Shown here: one piece after another, positions 1 to 7,517 of the stretch | Layout of the letters: every line of letters starts with the position of its first letter | How positions within the stretch are numbered: the first letter of the stretch is position 1 | DNA from: Halopseudomonas sabulinigri | GTDB taxonomy: Bacteria; Pseudomonadota; Gammaproteobacteria; Pseudomonadales; Pseudomonadaceae | Assembly (NCBI RefSeq): GCF_900105255.1 | Contig: NZ_LT629763.1 | Span: 1,736,001 to 1,800,000 of the forward strand | Length of the DNA: 64,000 bases | Direction of reading: 5' to 3' | The notes under the pieces: model-generated | Databases searched by the model: none | Seen by the model: only the letters and a program-made list of their open reading frames with translations | What the model was told of the DNA's origin: nothing | Program-made: the position numbers and the translations under genes

Positions 1-1397
1 TTGAAGAGGCGGTAGGTGAGATCAAGGCTGCCCAGGCACGCCTTGATGAAGTCTACGCCGCCTACGCCGAGCCCGATGCCGACTTCGACGCACTGGCCGC
101 CGAGCAGGGTAAGCTGGAAGCCATTCTGCAGGCCGCTGACGGTCACAACCTTGAGCGCCAACTGGAAGTCGCCGCCGACGCGCTGCGCCTGCCACCGTGG
201 GATGCCACCATCGAGCACCTGTCTGGTGGCGAGAAGCGCCGTGTCGCACTGTGCCGCCTGCTGCTCTCAGCCCCTGACATGCTGCTGCTGGACGAACCAA
301 CCAACCACCTTGACGCCGACTCCGTCGCCTGGCTGGAGCAGTTCCTGCACAACTTCCCCGGTACCGTGGTCGCCATTACCCACGACCGTTACTTCCTCGA
401 CAACGTCGCTGGCTGGATTCTCGAGCTTGACCGCGGCCAGGGCATCCCCTTTGAAGGCAACTACTCCCAGTGGCTGGAATCCAAGGCCGCCCGCCTGAGC
501 ACCGAAGCCAAGCAGGAAGCCTCCCACGCCAAGGCGATGAAGGCCGAGCTGGAGTGGGTACGCCAGGGTGCCAAAGGCCGCCAGGCCAAGTCCAAGGCGC
601 GTCTGCAACGCTTTGAAGAACTGCAATCACAGGAATTCCAGAAGCGCAGCGAGACCAACGAAATCTACATCCCGGCCGGCCCGCGCCTGGGCGACAAGGT
701 CATCGAGTTCAACGGTGTAACCAAGGGCTATGGTGATCGGGTGCTGATCGACAACCTGTCCTTCGCTGTACCCAAGGGCGCGATTGTCGGTGTAATCGGG
801 GGTAACGGCGCGGGTAAATCCACCCTGTTCCGCATGATTACCGGCAAGGAGCAACCCGATGGCGGCGCCATCGACATCGGTGAAACCGTCGAGATCGCCA
901 GCGTCGACCAGAGCCGCGATGACCTGGACGGCAGCAAGACCGTATGGGAGCAGGTATCCGACGGCTTCGACATGATCAAGGTGGGCAACTACGAAGTACC
1001 CTCGCGTGGTTACGTTGGACGCTTCAACTTCAAGGGCTCCGACCAGCAAAAGTTCGTCAAGGACCTGTCTGGTGGTGAACGTGGTCGTCTGCACCTGGCG
1101 CTCACGCTCAAGCGTGGCGCCAACGTGCTGCTACTTGACGAACCCTCCAACGATTTGGATGTGGAAACCCTGCGAGCGCTGGAAGAAGCGCTGCTGGACT
1201 TCCCGGGCTCCGCCATCGTGATCTCGCACGATCGCTGGTTCCTTGACCGCATCGCCACCCATATCCTTGCCTACGAAGACGATTCGCAGGTGGTGTTCTT
1301 CGACGGCAACTACACCGAGTACGAAGCCGATCGCAAGAAGCGCCTGGGCGAAGCCGCTGCGCAGCCGCACCGGGTACGTTACAAGAAACTGGCCTGA
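1..1397 (+). CDS. ettA: Energy-dependent translational throttle protein EttA (5' truncated)
   Basis: This is an ABC-F ATPase that binds the ribosomal E site and gates entry into elongation according to ATP/ADP level. The reading frame is open from the window edge, and about 464 residues are visible of a family length near 555, so the first Walker A and N-terminus lie outside. The visible part starts in the arm region of the first ABC domain. It then shows signature LSGGEKRR, Walker B LLLDEPTNHLD, the linker, a second Walker A (GGNGAGKST), signature LSGGERGR and LLLDEPSNDLD. The match to the E. coli protein is close throughout. A T-less hairpin follows the stop. Confidence 0.97.
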   Translation, partial: EEAVGEIKAAQARLDEVYAAYAEPDADFDALAAEQGKLEAILQAADGHNLERQLEVAADALRLPPWDATIEHLSGGEKRRVALCRLLLSAPDMLLLDEPTNHLDADSVAWLEQFLHNFPGTVVAITHDRYFLDNVAGWILELDRGQGIPFEGNYSQWLESKAARLSTEAKQEASHAKAMKAELEWVRQGAKGRQAKSKARLQRFEELQSQEFQKRSETNEIYIPAGPRLGDKVIEFNGVTKGYGDRVLIDNLSFAVPKGAIVGVIGGNGAGKSTLFRMITGKEQPDGGAIDIGETVEIASVDQSRDDLDGSKTVWEQVSDGFDMIKVGNYEVPSRGYVGRFNFKGSDQQKFVKDLSGGERGRLHLALTLKRGANVLLLDEPSNDLDVETLRALEEALLDFPGSAIVISHDRWFLDRIATHILAYEDDSQVVFFDGNYTEYEADRKKRLGEAAAQPHRVRYKKLA

Positions 1398-1403
1398 TGC
1401 CCC

Positions 1404-1428
1404 GCCCGGACCGCCAGGCGGTCCGGGC
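1404..1428. terminator. Hairpin after ettA
   Basis: A perfect 10-bp stem (GCCCGGACCG / CGGTCCGGGC) with a 5-base loop lies seven bases after the ettA stop. There is no T-tract, so it could be an attenuated terminator or an mRNA 3'-end stabiliser. Confidence 0.5.
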
Positions 1429-1545
1429 TGTTCAGCAGAAAGACGCTATAGTTAACCCAACAAGACTGATTGCGCAGCGCCAGCATTGGCCGCAACGCAG
1501 CAGCCCGGCAGCAACACCCGACTGCATCGCCCCGGGAGGCAATCC

Positions 1546-1902
1546 ATGAGTGATGAAAGACGCCGTTTTACCCGCGTACCCTTCGATGCCAACACCCTGT
1601 TACAACAGGACCACTGGCAAAGCCCGGTGCAATTGATCGATATTTCGCTGCATGGCCTGCTGGTACTGCAGCCCGACAGCTGGGATAAAGCCCAACCACA
1701 AGCCCCCTTCAGCGCCATCATCGAGTTGAACGACGGCCAGCAGATCCGCATGGAAGCCACCTTGAGTCACGCCGAAGAGGGCCTGCTCGGCTTTGTCTGC
1801 GAGCACATCGATCTGGACTCCATCAGCCATCTGCGACGCCTGATCGCGCTCAATACCGGTGATGCGGCGTTGCTGGAAAGGGAGCTTAAAGCGCTGCTAT
1901 GA
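1546..1902 (+). CDS. mapZ: PilZ-domain c-di-GMP receptor, MapZ (PA4608) type
   Basis: This is a 118-residue single-domain PilZ protein. The N-terminal RRRFTR supplies the RxxxR motif and DISLHG supplies D/NxSxxG, the two c-di-GMP-binding motifs. The tail (HIDLDSISHLRRL) closely resembles P. aeruginosa PA4608/MapZ, which binds c-di-GMP and inhibits the chemotaxis methyltransferase CheR1. Its position beside radA is also as in P. aeruginosa. The start at 1546 is chosen because GGGAGG precedes it by seven bases and because the protein then aligns with the family; the longer upstream frame has no support. The CheR partner role is inferred from homology. Confidence 0.9.
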   Translation: MSDERRRFTRVPFDANTLLQQDHWQSPVQLIDISLHGLLVLQPDSWDKAQPQAPFSAIIELNDGQQIRMEATLSHAEEGLLGFVCEHIDLDSISHLRRLIALNTGDAALLERELKALL

Positions 1903-1924
1903 AGCTGCGCTTTAGCGCAGCTTC
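1901..1924. terminator. Hairpin between mapZ and radA
   Basis: A perfect 10-bp inverted repeat (GAAGCTGCGC, loop TTTA, GCGCAGCTTC) overlaps the mapZ stop codon. It sits between convergent genes, so it may end transcription from both sides. No strong T-tract follows on either strand. Confidence 0.5.
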
Positions 1925-1963
1925 AAGCGACAACCTTCAGGCTAAGGCCACAACAGCGGCGTT

Positions 1964-3334
1964 TTACTCAAAAATCGCCGACAGCGCTTGATCCAGCCTG
2001 GTAACGGCAATGACCTGCATCCCCTTGGGCGACTCCTTGGGCGCATTTGCCTTGGGCACAATCGCGCGCGTGAAGCCGTGCTTGGCAGCCTCCTTCAAGC
2101 GCTCCTGACCACTGGGCACCGGCCGAATCTCGCCGGACAGCCCCAACTCTCCAAACACCATCAAGTCCATCGGCAGCGGCCGATTGCGCAGGCTCGACAT
2201 GACAGCTGCCAGCAAGGCCAGGTCGGCGGCGGTCTCCAGCACCTTGACGCCGCCGACCACGTTGACGAATACATCCTGATCGTAGGTTGCGACCCCGCCG
2301 TGGCGGTGCAGTACCGCCAGCAACATGGCCAACCGGTTCTGATCCAGGCCCAGGGTGACGCGGCGCGGATTGCCCAGATGGCTGGTGTCGACCAGCGCCT
2401 GCACCTCCACCAGCATCGGCCGCGAGCCTTCCCAGGTTGCCATTACCACACTGCCGGGAATGGGCGCGTCGTAGCGCGAGAGGAAGATCGCCGATGGATT
2501 GGCGACTTCCTTCAAGCCCTTGTCGGTCATCGCGAACACGCCCAGTTCATTCACCGCGCCAAACCGGTTCTTCACCGCGCGCAGCATGCGGTAGCGACCA
2601 TCCGCCTCCCCTTCGAAGTACAGCACGGTATCCACCATATGCTCCAGCACGCGGGGGCCGGCCAAGGAACCTTCCTTGGTGACATGGCCCACCAGGAAGA
2701 TGGCGGTGCCGCTCTGCTTGGCGTAGCGCACCAGCAAGGCAGCGCTTTCGCGCACCTGCGCCACGCCACCCGGCGCCGACTGCAACTGCTCGGTGAAAAT
2801 GGTCTGAATGGAGTCCACCACCATGACGCGCGGCTGCTCCTGACGAGCGGTCGCCACAATGCTTTCAATGCAGGTTTCGGTCATCACCTTTAGTTGATCT
2901 TCCGGCAGACCCAGGCGCCGCGCCCGCATCGCTACTTGCTGCTGCGACTCTTCGCCCGTCACGTACAGTGCCGGCATAGCCTGCGCCAGGCGACACAGCG
3001 TCTGCAGCAGAATGGTCGACTTGCCGATGCCCGGGTCGCCACCAATCAATACCACAGAGCCGCCAACCAGGCCACCGCCCAGCACCCGGTCTAGTTCGGA
3101 CGAGCCACTGGGCTGGCGCGGCATTTCTTCGGTCGAAACCTCTGACAGCGTTTTCACCTGCGCCTGTTGGCCGGCCCAGTTGCTGCTATGCGTGGGGCTA
3201 CCGCCGGTGGGCGTGGTGTCCAGCACGGTCTCTACGAGCGTATTCCAGGCCTGGCACTCTGGGCACTGCCCAGCCCACTTGGAAAAGGTTGCGCCGCACT
3301 CGGTGCAGCCGTATACGCGTTTGGTTTTCGCCAT
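1964..3334 (-). CDS. radA: DNA repair protein RadA (Sms)
   Basis: RadA is a RecA-like, DnaB-type ATPase that promotes branch migration during recombinational repair. It has 456 residues, normal for the family. In order there are an N-terminal C4 zinc finger (CTEC and CPEC), Walker A GGDPGIGKST near residue 98, the RadA-specific KNRFG motif, and a C-terminal Lon-like S5 domain. The start is the ATG at 3334, with GGAGG four bases upstream. It is convergent with mapZ. Nothing looks degraded. Confidence 0.98.
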   Translation of the reverse strand: MAKTKRVYGCTECGATFSKWAGQCPECQAWNTLVETVLDTTPTGGSPTHSSNWAGQQAQVKTLSEVSTEEMPRQPSGSSELDRVLGGGLVGGSVVLIGGDPGIGKSTILLQTLCRLAQAMPALYVTGEESQQQVAMRARRLGLPEDQLKVMTETCIESIVATARQEQPRVMVVDSIQTIFTEQLQSAPGGVAQVRESAALLVRYAKQSGTAIFLVGHVTKEGSLAGPRVLEHMVDTVLYFEGEADGRYRMLRAVKNRFGAVNELGVFAMTDKGLKEVANPSAIFLSRYDAPIPGSVVMATWEGSRPMLVEVQALVDTSHLGNPRRVTLGLDQNRLAMLLAVLHRHGGVATYDQDVFVNVVGGVKVLETAADLALLAAVMSSLRNRPLPMDLMVFGELGLSGEIRPVPSGQERLKEAAKHGFTRAIVPKANAPKESPKGMQVIAVTRLDQALSAIFE

Positions 3335-3361
3335 GCATCCTCCGCCGGAATTGCGCCCGCC

Positions 3362-3401
3362 CCGACCTGCGAGGCGCGACCTGCGAGGCCCGACCTATAA
3401 T
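3362..3401 (+). promoter_or_regulatory. 14-bp tandem duplication ending in a TATAAT box
   Basis: CGACCTGCGAGGC occurs twice in tandem (3364-3389), followed by CGACC and a perfect TATAAT at 3396-3401. The TATAAT lies about 113 bases upstream of the polyphosphate phosphotransferase start and 60 bases upstream of radA on the other strand. I see no good -35 at 17 bases, so the promoter call is tentative. Confidence 0.35.
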
Positions 3402-3513
3402 GCACAGGGTTCGAACGCAAAACGGCTATTGTTGTCGAGCTGAGAAGTAACAAACAACCCTTGCCCGCCGTCTGGCTCGCATTTCTGCCAGCAGCATCAA
3501 AAAAGGCCAGTAA

Positions 3514-4959
3514 ATGAGCAAAGAAAAAAGTGTGAAAAAACAGCGTGAAGCGCTCTGCGAAGACCTGCTGGAGGCCCAGTTCGAACTGCAAAAATCTAAT
3601 CTGGGCCCCGTGCTGCTACTGGTCAGCGGCAACGACCTGGCCGGCAAGGCCGAACTTATCTACACCTTTTACGACTGGCTGGACAATCGCTACCTGAACA
3701 CCCGCGCCTTTACCCTGCCGCAGGGCGTAGAACGCAAAATGCCGCGGCTATGGCGCTACTGGCGCAGCCTGCCGCCCGCCGGCACGCTGGGATTCTATCT
3801 GGGCTCCTGGTATCACCAACCGCTTATCCGGTTAAGCCGTGGGCAGCTTTCGGAAAAACACTTCACCGTCGAAATGGCGCAGATCACCCGCTTTGAGAAC
3901 CAGCTGGTAGCCGAAGGCGTCGGTTTGCTCAAGCTTTGGCTGCACCTGGATGACGACCACACGCAGAACTATCCACCCCACGAGCAACAACAGCAGTACG
4001 ACAGCCTGGCCATGCGTGAGTGGGGCGAATTCAGCACCACCGAGTACTCCGCCGTCCGCCAGGCCGCCGATCGCATGAGCGAGCTGACCTCAAGCGCGAT
4101 CGCGCCCTGGATTCGGGTACCCAGCAGCGATCCAGACCAACGCGATCTGCAGGTCGGCCGCTTACTGCTGCAGGCCATGGAACACCAGCTGCAAGGCAAG
4201 GGCTTGCGTCCTGACCAGCGCGATTGGCAGCCCAGCAAGCATGACCGCCTGGCCGAGCTAGACTACGACTGCGCGCTGAAAAAAGATGTCTACAAACGCG
4301 AGCTGGCGCACTACCAACAGCAGTTGCGCGACCTGATCCGCCACCCCGCCTTTGCTAAAGGTAGCCTGCTGCTGGTATTCGAAGGGGCGGACGCCGCCGG
4401 CAAGGGGGGCACCATCCGCCGTATCACACGTTGTCTCGATCCACGTATTTTGCGTGTGCACGGCACCCGCGCACCCACTGACGAAGAGCGCAGCCAACCC
4501 TATTTACTGCGCTTCTGGCGGCGCATCCCTGCGCCAGGCAGGGTGGTGGTATTTGATCGCAGCTATTACGGCCGCGTGCTGGTAGAGCGGGTCGAAGGAT
4601 TTTGTTCCGAGCTCCGCTGGCAGCAAGCCTATGCCGAGATCAATGACTTTGAGGCGCAGCTGCACAAGGCTGGCACTCAGGTGATCAAGTTCTGGCTGGC
4701 CATCACACCGGAAGAACAGTTGTCGCGCTTTGAGGCGCGCGAGAAAACCCCGACCAAGCGCTACAAGCTCACCGATGAGGATTGGCGTAACCGCGAAAAG
4801 TGGCCGGATTACGTGAATGCCATGAACGATATGGTCGAAAACACCGCCACCGCCCATGCTCCTTGGCACGTTATTCCAGCAACCGACAAACGCTACGCGC
4901 GCATTCAGGCTCTGCGCATTGTCTGCGAGACCCTGCAAAAACGATTGAAACAAAGTTGA
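3514..4959 (+). CDS. pap: Polyphosphate:AMP phosphotransferase (double-domain PPK2)
   Basis: This enzyme transfers phosphate from inorganic polyphosphate to AMP, making ADP. It is a 481-residue protein with two tandem PPK2 modules, the arrangement of class II PPK2/PAP. The first carries a degenerate P-loop ([11 protein letters not shown], near residue 37). The second carries the canonical [11 protein letters not shown] near residue 290 and the Walker B-like FDRSYYGR, so the second is probably the catalytic copy, as known for the family. AAGG lies seven bases before the ATG. It stands alone between radA (divergent) and mscL. Confidence 0.93.
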   Translation: MSKEKSVKKQREALCEDLLEAQFELQKSNLGPVLLLVSGNDLAGKAELIYTFYDWLDNRYLNTRAFTLPQGVERKMPRLWRYWRSLPPAGTLGFYLGSWYHQPLIRLSRGQLSEKHFTVEMAQITRFENQLVAEGVGLLKLWLHLDDDHTQNYPPHEQQQQYDSLAMREWGEFSTTEYSAVRQAADRMSELTSSAIAPWIRVPSSDPDQRDLQVGRLLLQAMEHQLQGKGLRPDQRDWQPSKHDRLAELDYDCALKKDVYKRELAHYQQQLRDLIRHPAFAKGSLLLVFEGADAAGKGGTIRRITRCLDPRILRVHGTRAPTDEERSQPYLLRFWRRIPAPGRVVVFDRSYYGRVLVERVEGFCSELRWQQAYAEINDFEAQLHKAGTQVIKFWLAITPEEQLSRFEAREKTPTKRYKLTDEDWRNREKWPDYVNAMNDMVENTATAHAPWHVIPATDKRYARIQALRIVCETLQKRLKQS

Positions 4960-5014
4960 GGGCTGCGCATTATCAAAGCTCACGCGCCGCGTCGGCGCCA
5001 GCGAGGAAGTGCGT

Positions 5015-5422
5015 ATGAGTATGTTGCAAGAATTCAAGACCTTCGCCCTGCGCGGCAACGTGGTCGATATGGCGGTGGGTATCATTATCGGTGCCGCTTT
5101 TGGCAAGGTAGTGTCTTCGTTCGTCACCAACGTGGTCATGCCCCCCTTGGGACTCATGATCGGCGGCGTCGACTTCGCCGACCTGGCTATAGTGTTGAAG
5201 GAAGCCCAGGGCGAACTACCGGCGGTGACGCTGGGCTACGGCCTGTTTATCCAAAGCGTTGTCGACTTTGTGATCATTGCCGCCGCGATTTTCGTTGCCG
5301 TACGTGTCATGAACAGCCTGAAGCGCAAGGAAGAGGCTGCTCCGGCCGCGCCACCCGCCCCCAGTAAGGAAGAAGTCCTGCTGAGTGAAATCCGCGACCT
5401 GCTGAAACAGCAAAACGGCTAG
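5015..5422 (+). CDS. mscL: Large-conductance mechanosensitive channel MscL
   Basis: MscL is an inner-membrane pentameric channel that opens under membrane tension and protects against hypo-osmotic shock. It has 135 residues. The N-terminal amphipathic helix is followed by TM1 ([20 protein letters not shown]), a periplasmic loop, TM2 ([19 protein letters not shown]) and a charged C-terminal bundle ([15 protein letters not shown]). The ATG at 5015 has GAGGAAG just upstream. A GTG two codons earlier is in frame but would overlap that ribosome site. Confidence 0.97.
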   Translation: MSMLQEFKTFALRGNVVDMAVGIIIGAAFGKVVSSFVTNVVMPPLGLMIGGVDFADLAIVLKEAQGELPAVTLGYGLFIQSVVDFVIIAAAIFVAVRVMNSLKRKEEAAPAAPPAPSKEEVLLSEIRDLLKQQNG

Positions 5423-5428
5423 TCCCCG

Positions 5429-5450
5429 CGGGGGCGGCCCCTCCGCCCCC
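5429..5450. terminator. GC-rich hairpin after mscL
   Basis: An 8-bp inverted repeat (GGGGGCGG / CCGCCCCC) starts seven bases after the mscL stop. It is GC-rich without a T-tract, so it is a possible terminator only. Confidence 0.4.
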
Positions 5451-5497
5451 AGGCGTCCTGGGTTATACTGATCGGCCTGATTCGCAAAGGCCCGCCC

Positions 5498-6616
5498 ATG
5501 CACGCTTTCAACTCCCCCTACGGCGACCTGACACTCACCCGTTATCCGCCGACCCGCAATCCGACTCTGCAGGCGTTCGATGCCGCGGATCAGTATCTGC
5601 TTAATCAACTGAATGCCAGCAATAACGAAGGTCCGTTACTGATCATCAACGATCAATTCGGTGCACTGGCCTGCGCGCTGAGCGCACAGAATCCCAGTAG
5701 CTGGGGCGACTCCTGGCTGAGCAAGCAAGCGTTGAGCGAGAATCTCGACACCAACCACCTGCCAGCCGACGCAGTCGACTTTGTGCCCGGCAGCGCTACA
5801 CCCACGGGCCGCTACCAGCGGGTGCTGCTGCGCGTACCCAAAAGTTTGACCCTGCTGGAAGACCAACTGCAGCGCTTGCGGCCGCAGCTCTTGCCCGGCG
5901 CAGTGGTGATGGCCGGCGCCATGATCAAGCATCTGCCACCGCGTGCTGGCGACCTCTTGGCCACTTATATCGGCCCCTACCAGGCATCGCTGGGCTGGAA
6001 GAAGGCGCGTCTGCTGAGCGCGACCCTCGACCCTCATCTGAACCCACCGCAGGCGGAGCTGCACAGCGGCTATGCCCTGGAAGGCACGTCGCTGACGCTG
6101 CGTAACTTGCCCGGTGTGTTTTCCCGTGAGCGGCTGGATATTGGCACTCGTCTACTGCTGCCGTTGATTCCCGTCCTGGCTGAACAGGCCAAGCACATAG
6201 CCGACCTGGGCTGTGGCAACGGCGCACTGGGCCTGATGGCGGCACTGCACAACCCCTCAGCCGAGCTGTTGTTCTGCGACGAATCTTACGCGGCAGTGGC
6301 GAGTGCCGAGCACAACTTTCACAGCGCCTTTGCCGGTCGCGACGCGGGGTTCCGGGTCGATGATGGCTTGCTGGGGGTAACGGCGCAAAGCCTGGATCTG
6401 GTGCTGTGCAATCCGCCGTTTCATCAGCAGCAGGTGGTGGGCGACGACATCGCCCTGCGCCTGTTCAGCCAAAGCCGCCGCGCGCTGGCGGCCGGCGGCA
6501 AGCTGGTGGTGGTGGGCAACCGCCACTTGGGTTACCACATCAAACTGCGTCAGTATTTCAATGAAGTCACTCAGCTGGCAGCGTCCAGCAAGTTTGTGGT
6601 GCTGCAGGCCAGCTGA
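5498..6616 (+). CDS. rlmG: 23S rRNA (guanine(1835)-N2)-methyltransferase RlmG
   Basis: RlmG methylates N2 of G1835 in 23S rRNA. It has 372 residues, the usual length. The N-terminal half is the degenerate methyltransferase domain used for RNA binding. The C-terminal half carries SAM motif I (IADLGCGNGALGL) and the catalytic NPPF tetrapeptide (LCNPPFHQQQ). AAAGG lies seven bases before the ATG. Its stop abuts the convergent yqhA stop with no gap. Confidence 0.93.
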   Translation: MHAFNSPYGDLTLTRYPPTRNPTLQAFDAADQYLLNQLNASNNEGPLLIINDQFGALACALSAQNPSSWGDSWLSKQALSENLDTNHLPADAVDFVPGSATPTGRYQRVLLRVPKSLTLLEDQLQRLRPQLLPGAVVMAGAMIKHLPPRAGDLLATYIGPYQASLGWKKARLLSATLDPHLNPPQAELHSGYALEGTSLTLRNLPGVFSRERLDIGTRLLLPLIPVLAEQAKHIADLGCGNGALGLMAALHNPSAELLFCDESYAAVASAEHNFHSAFAGRDAGFRVDDGLLGVTAQSLDLVLCNPPFHQQQVVGDDIALRLFSQSRRALAAGGKLVVVGNRHLGYHIKLRQYFNEVTQLAASSKFVVLQAS

Positions 6617-7132
6617 TCAGTCAGGCAGACCGGCATCACCCTTGCCGTTCTTGGCCAATTTGTCGAGCACGCCCATGCCGAAGGCCGATACGACAAAGGT
6701 CATGTGAATGATCACATACCACATGAGTTTGTCGTTGGGGATGTTCTGCGCGTTCATGAACACCTTGAGTAGGTGAATGGACGAAATCGCCACAATAGAA
6801 GCGGCGACTTTCATTTTCAGCGAGCCCGAGTCCATTTTGCCCAGCCAGCTGAGCTTCTCGCGGCCGTCCTCGATGTCGAGCTGGGAAACGAAATTCTCGT
6901 AGCCGGAAATCATCACCATCACCAGCAAGCCACCTACCAAAGCCATGTCGACCAGCGACAGCACGACCAGAATCAGGTCTGCCTCGGCAATCTCCAGCAG
7001 GTGCGGCGCCAGGTGGGCCAGCTCTTGAAAGAACTTGACCGCCAGCGCCAGCAACGCGAATGACAGACCAAAATAGATCGGGGCCAGAATCCAGCGCGCC
7101 GAATACATCATGTTTTCCAGTAAACGCTCCAT
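6617..7132 (-). CDS. yqhA: UPF0114 (YqhA family) inner-membrane protein
   Basis: A 171-residue integral membrane protein of unknown function with about three or four hydrophobic segments ([20 protein letters not shown]; a stretch after [23 protein letters not shown]; further ones after [18 protein letters not shown] and [14 protein letters not shown]). The N-terminus and the SGYENF segment are characteristic of the TIGR00645/YqhA family. GAGG lies upstream of the ATG. Function is not established, and nothing in the neighbourhood suggests one. Confidence 0.88.
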   Translation of the reverse strand: MERLLENMMYSARWILAPIYFGLSFALLALAVKFFQELAHLAPHLLEIAEADLILVVLSLVDMALVGGLLVMVMISGYENFVSQLDIEDGREKLSWLGKMDSGSLKMKVAASIVAISSIHLLKVFMNAQNIPNDKLMWYVIIHMTFVVSAFGMGVLDKLAKNGKGDAGLPD

Positions 7133-7207
7133 TACCGCTATTACCTCGACTCAAAAGGGAATCAACAAACCAGCCAGCATGATACCAGCGCAGTTGTGCA
7201 CAGTATC

Positions 7208-7216
7208 TGTGGATAA
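7208..7216 (-). promoter_or_regulatory. DnaA box (TTATCCACA)
   Basis: An exact match to the high-affinity DnaA box, read on the minus strand. A second exact copy lies 250 bases away in the same gap. Confidence 0.5.
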
Positions 7217-7457
7217 CACTGTGTGCAAAACGCAGATAACTGCGCTTCACCCTGAAAACACAGGTACTGCACGCAGCCGTTCAAAAAACACTCAATACGC
7301 GCAAGCCAGCCGTCTGCAAGCGCGAGCCTCCTGTAGGCCTAGTGCCACGCCGCCTGCAGAAAGTTGACCAGGGGCTTGAATTCACAATCCAACGCGGGGG
7401 TCAAGACCCCGTTTGTGGAATACGTTGGACAATGTCAGCCAATGTTCGGCGCCAGCC

Positions 7458-7466
7458 TGTGGATAA
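7458..7466 (-). promoter_or_regulatory. DnaA box (TTATCCACA)
   Basis: Second exact consensus DnaA box in the yqhA to Lon-like protease gap, in the same orientation as the first. Confidence 0.5.
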
Positions 7467-7517
7467 GTCTGTAGACAAGGTTTGTAAAAGCGCCCTTGGC
7501 CGGCGCCGCATCTGGCC

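Larger units (their letters stand above)
7133..7517. other. Gene-free 385-base stretch with two DnaA boxes
   Basis: No credible gene lies here; short frames lack ribosome sites and family resemblance. The stretch contains two exact TTATCCACA sequences on the minus strand (7208-7216 and 7458-7466), the strict consensus DnaA box. An AT-richer part lies between 7190 and 7310. It also contains the promoters of yqhA (minus) and the 3' flank of the Lon-like protease gene. Confidence 0.6.
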
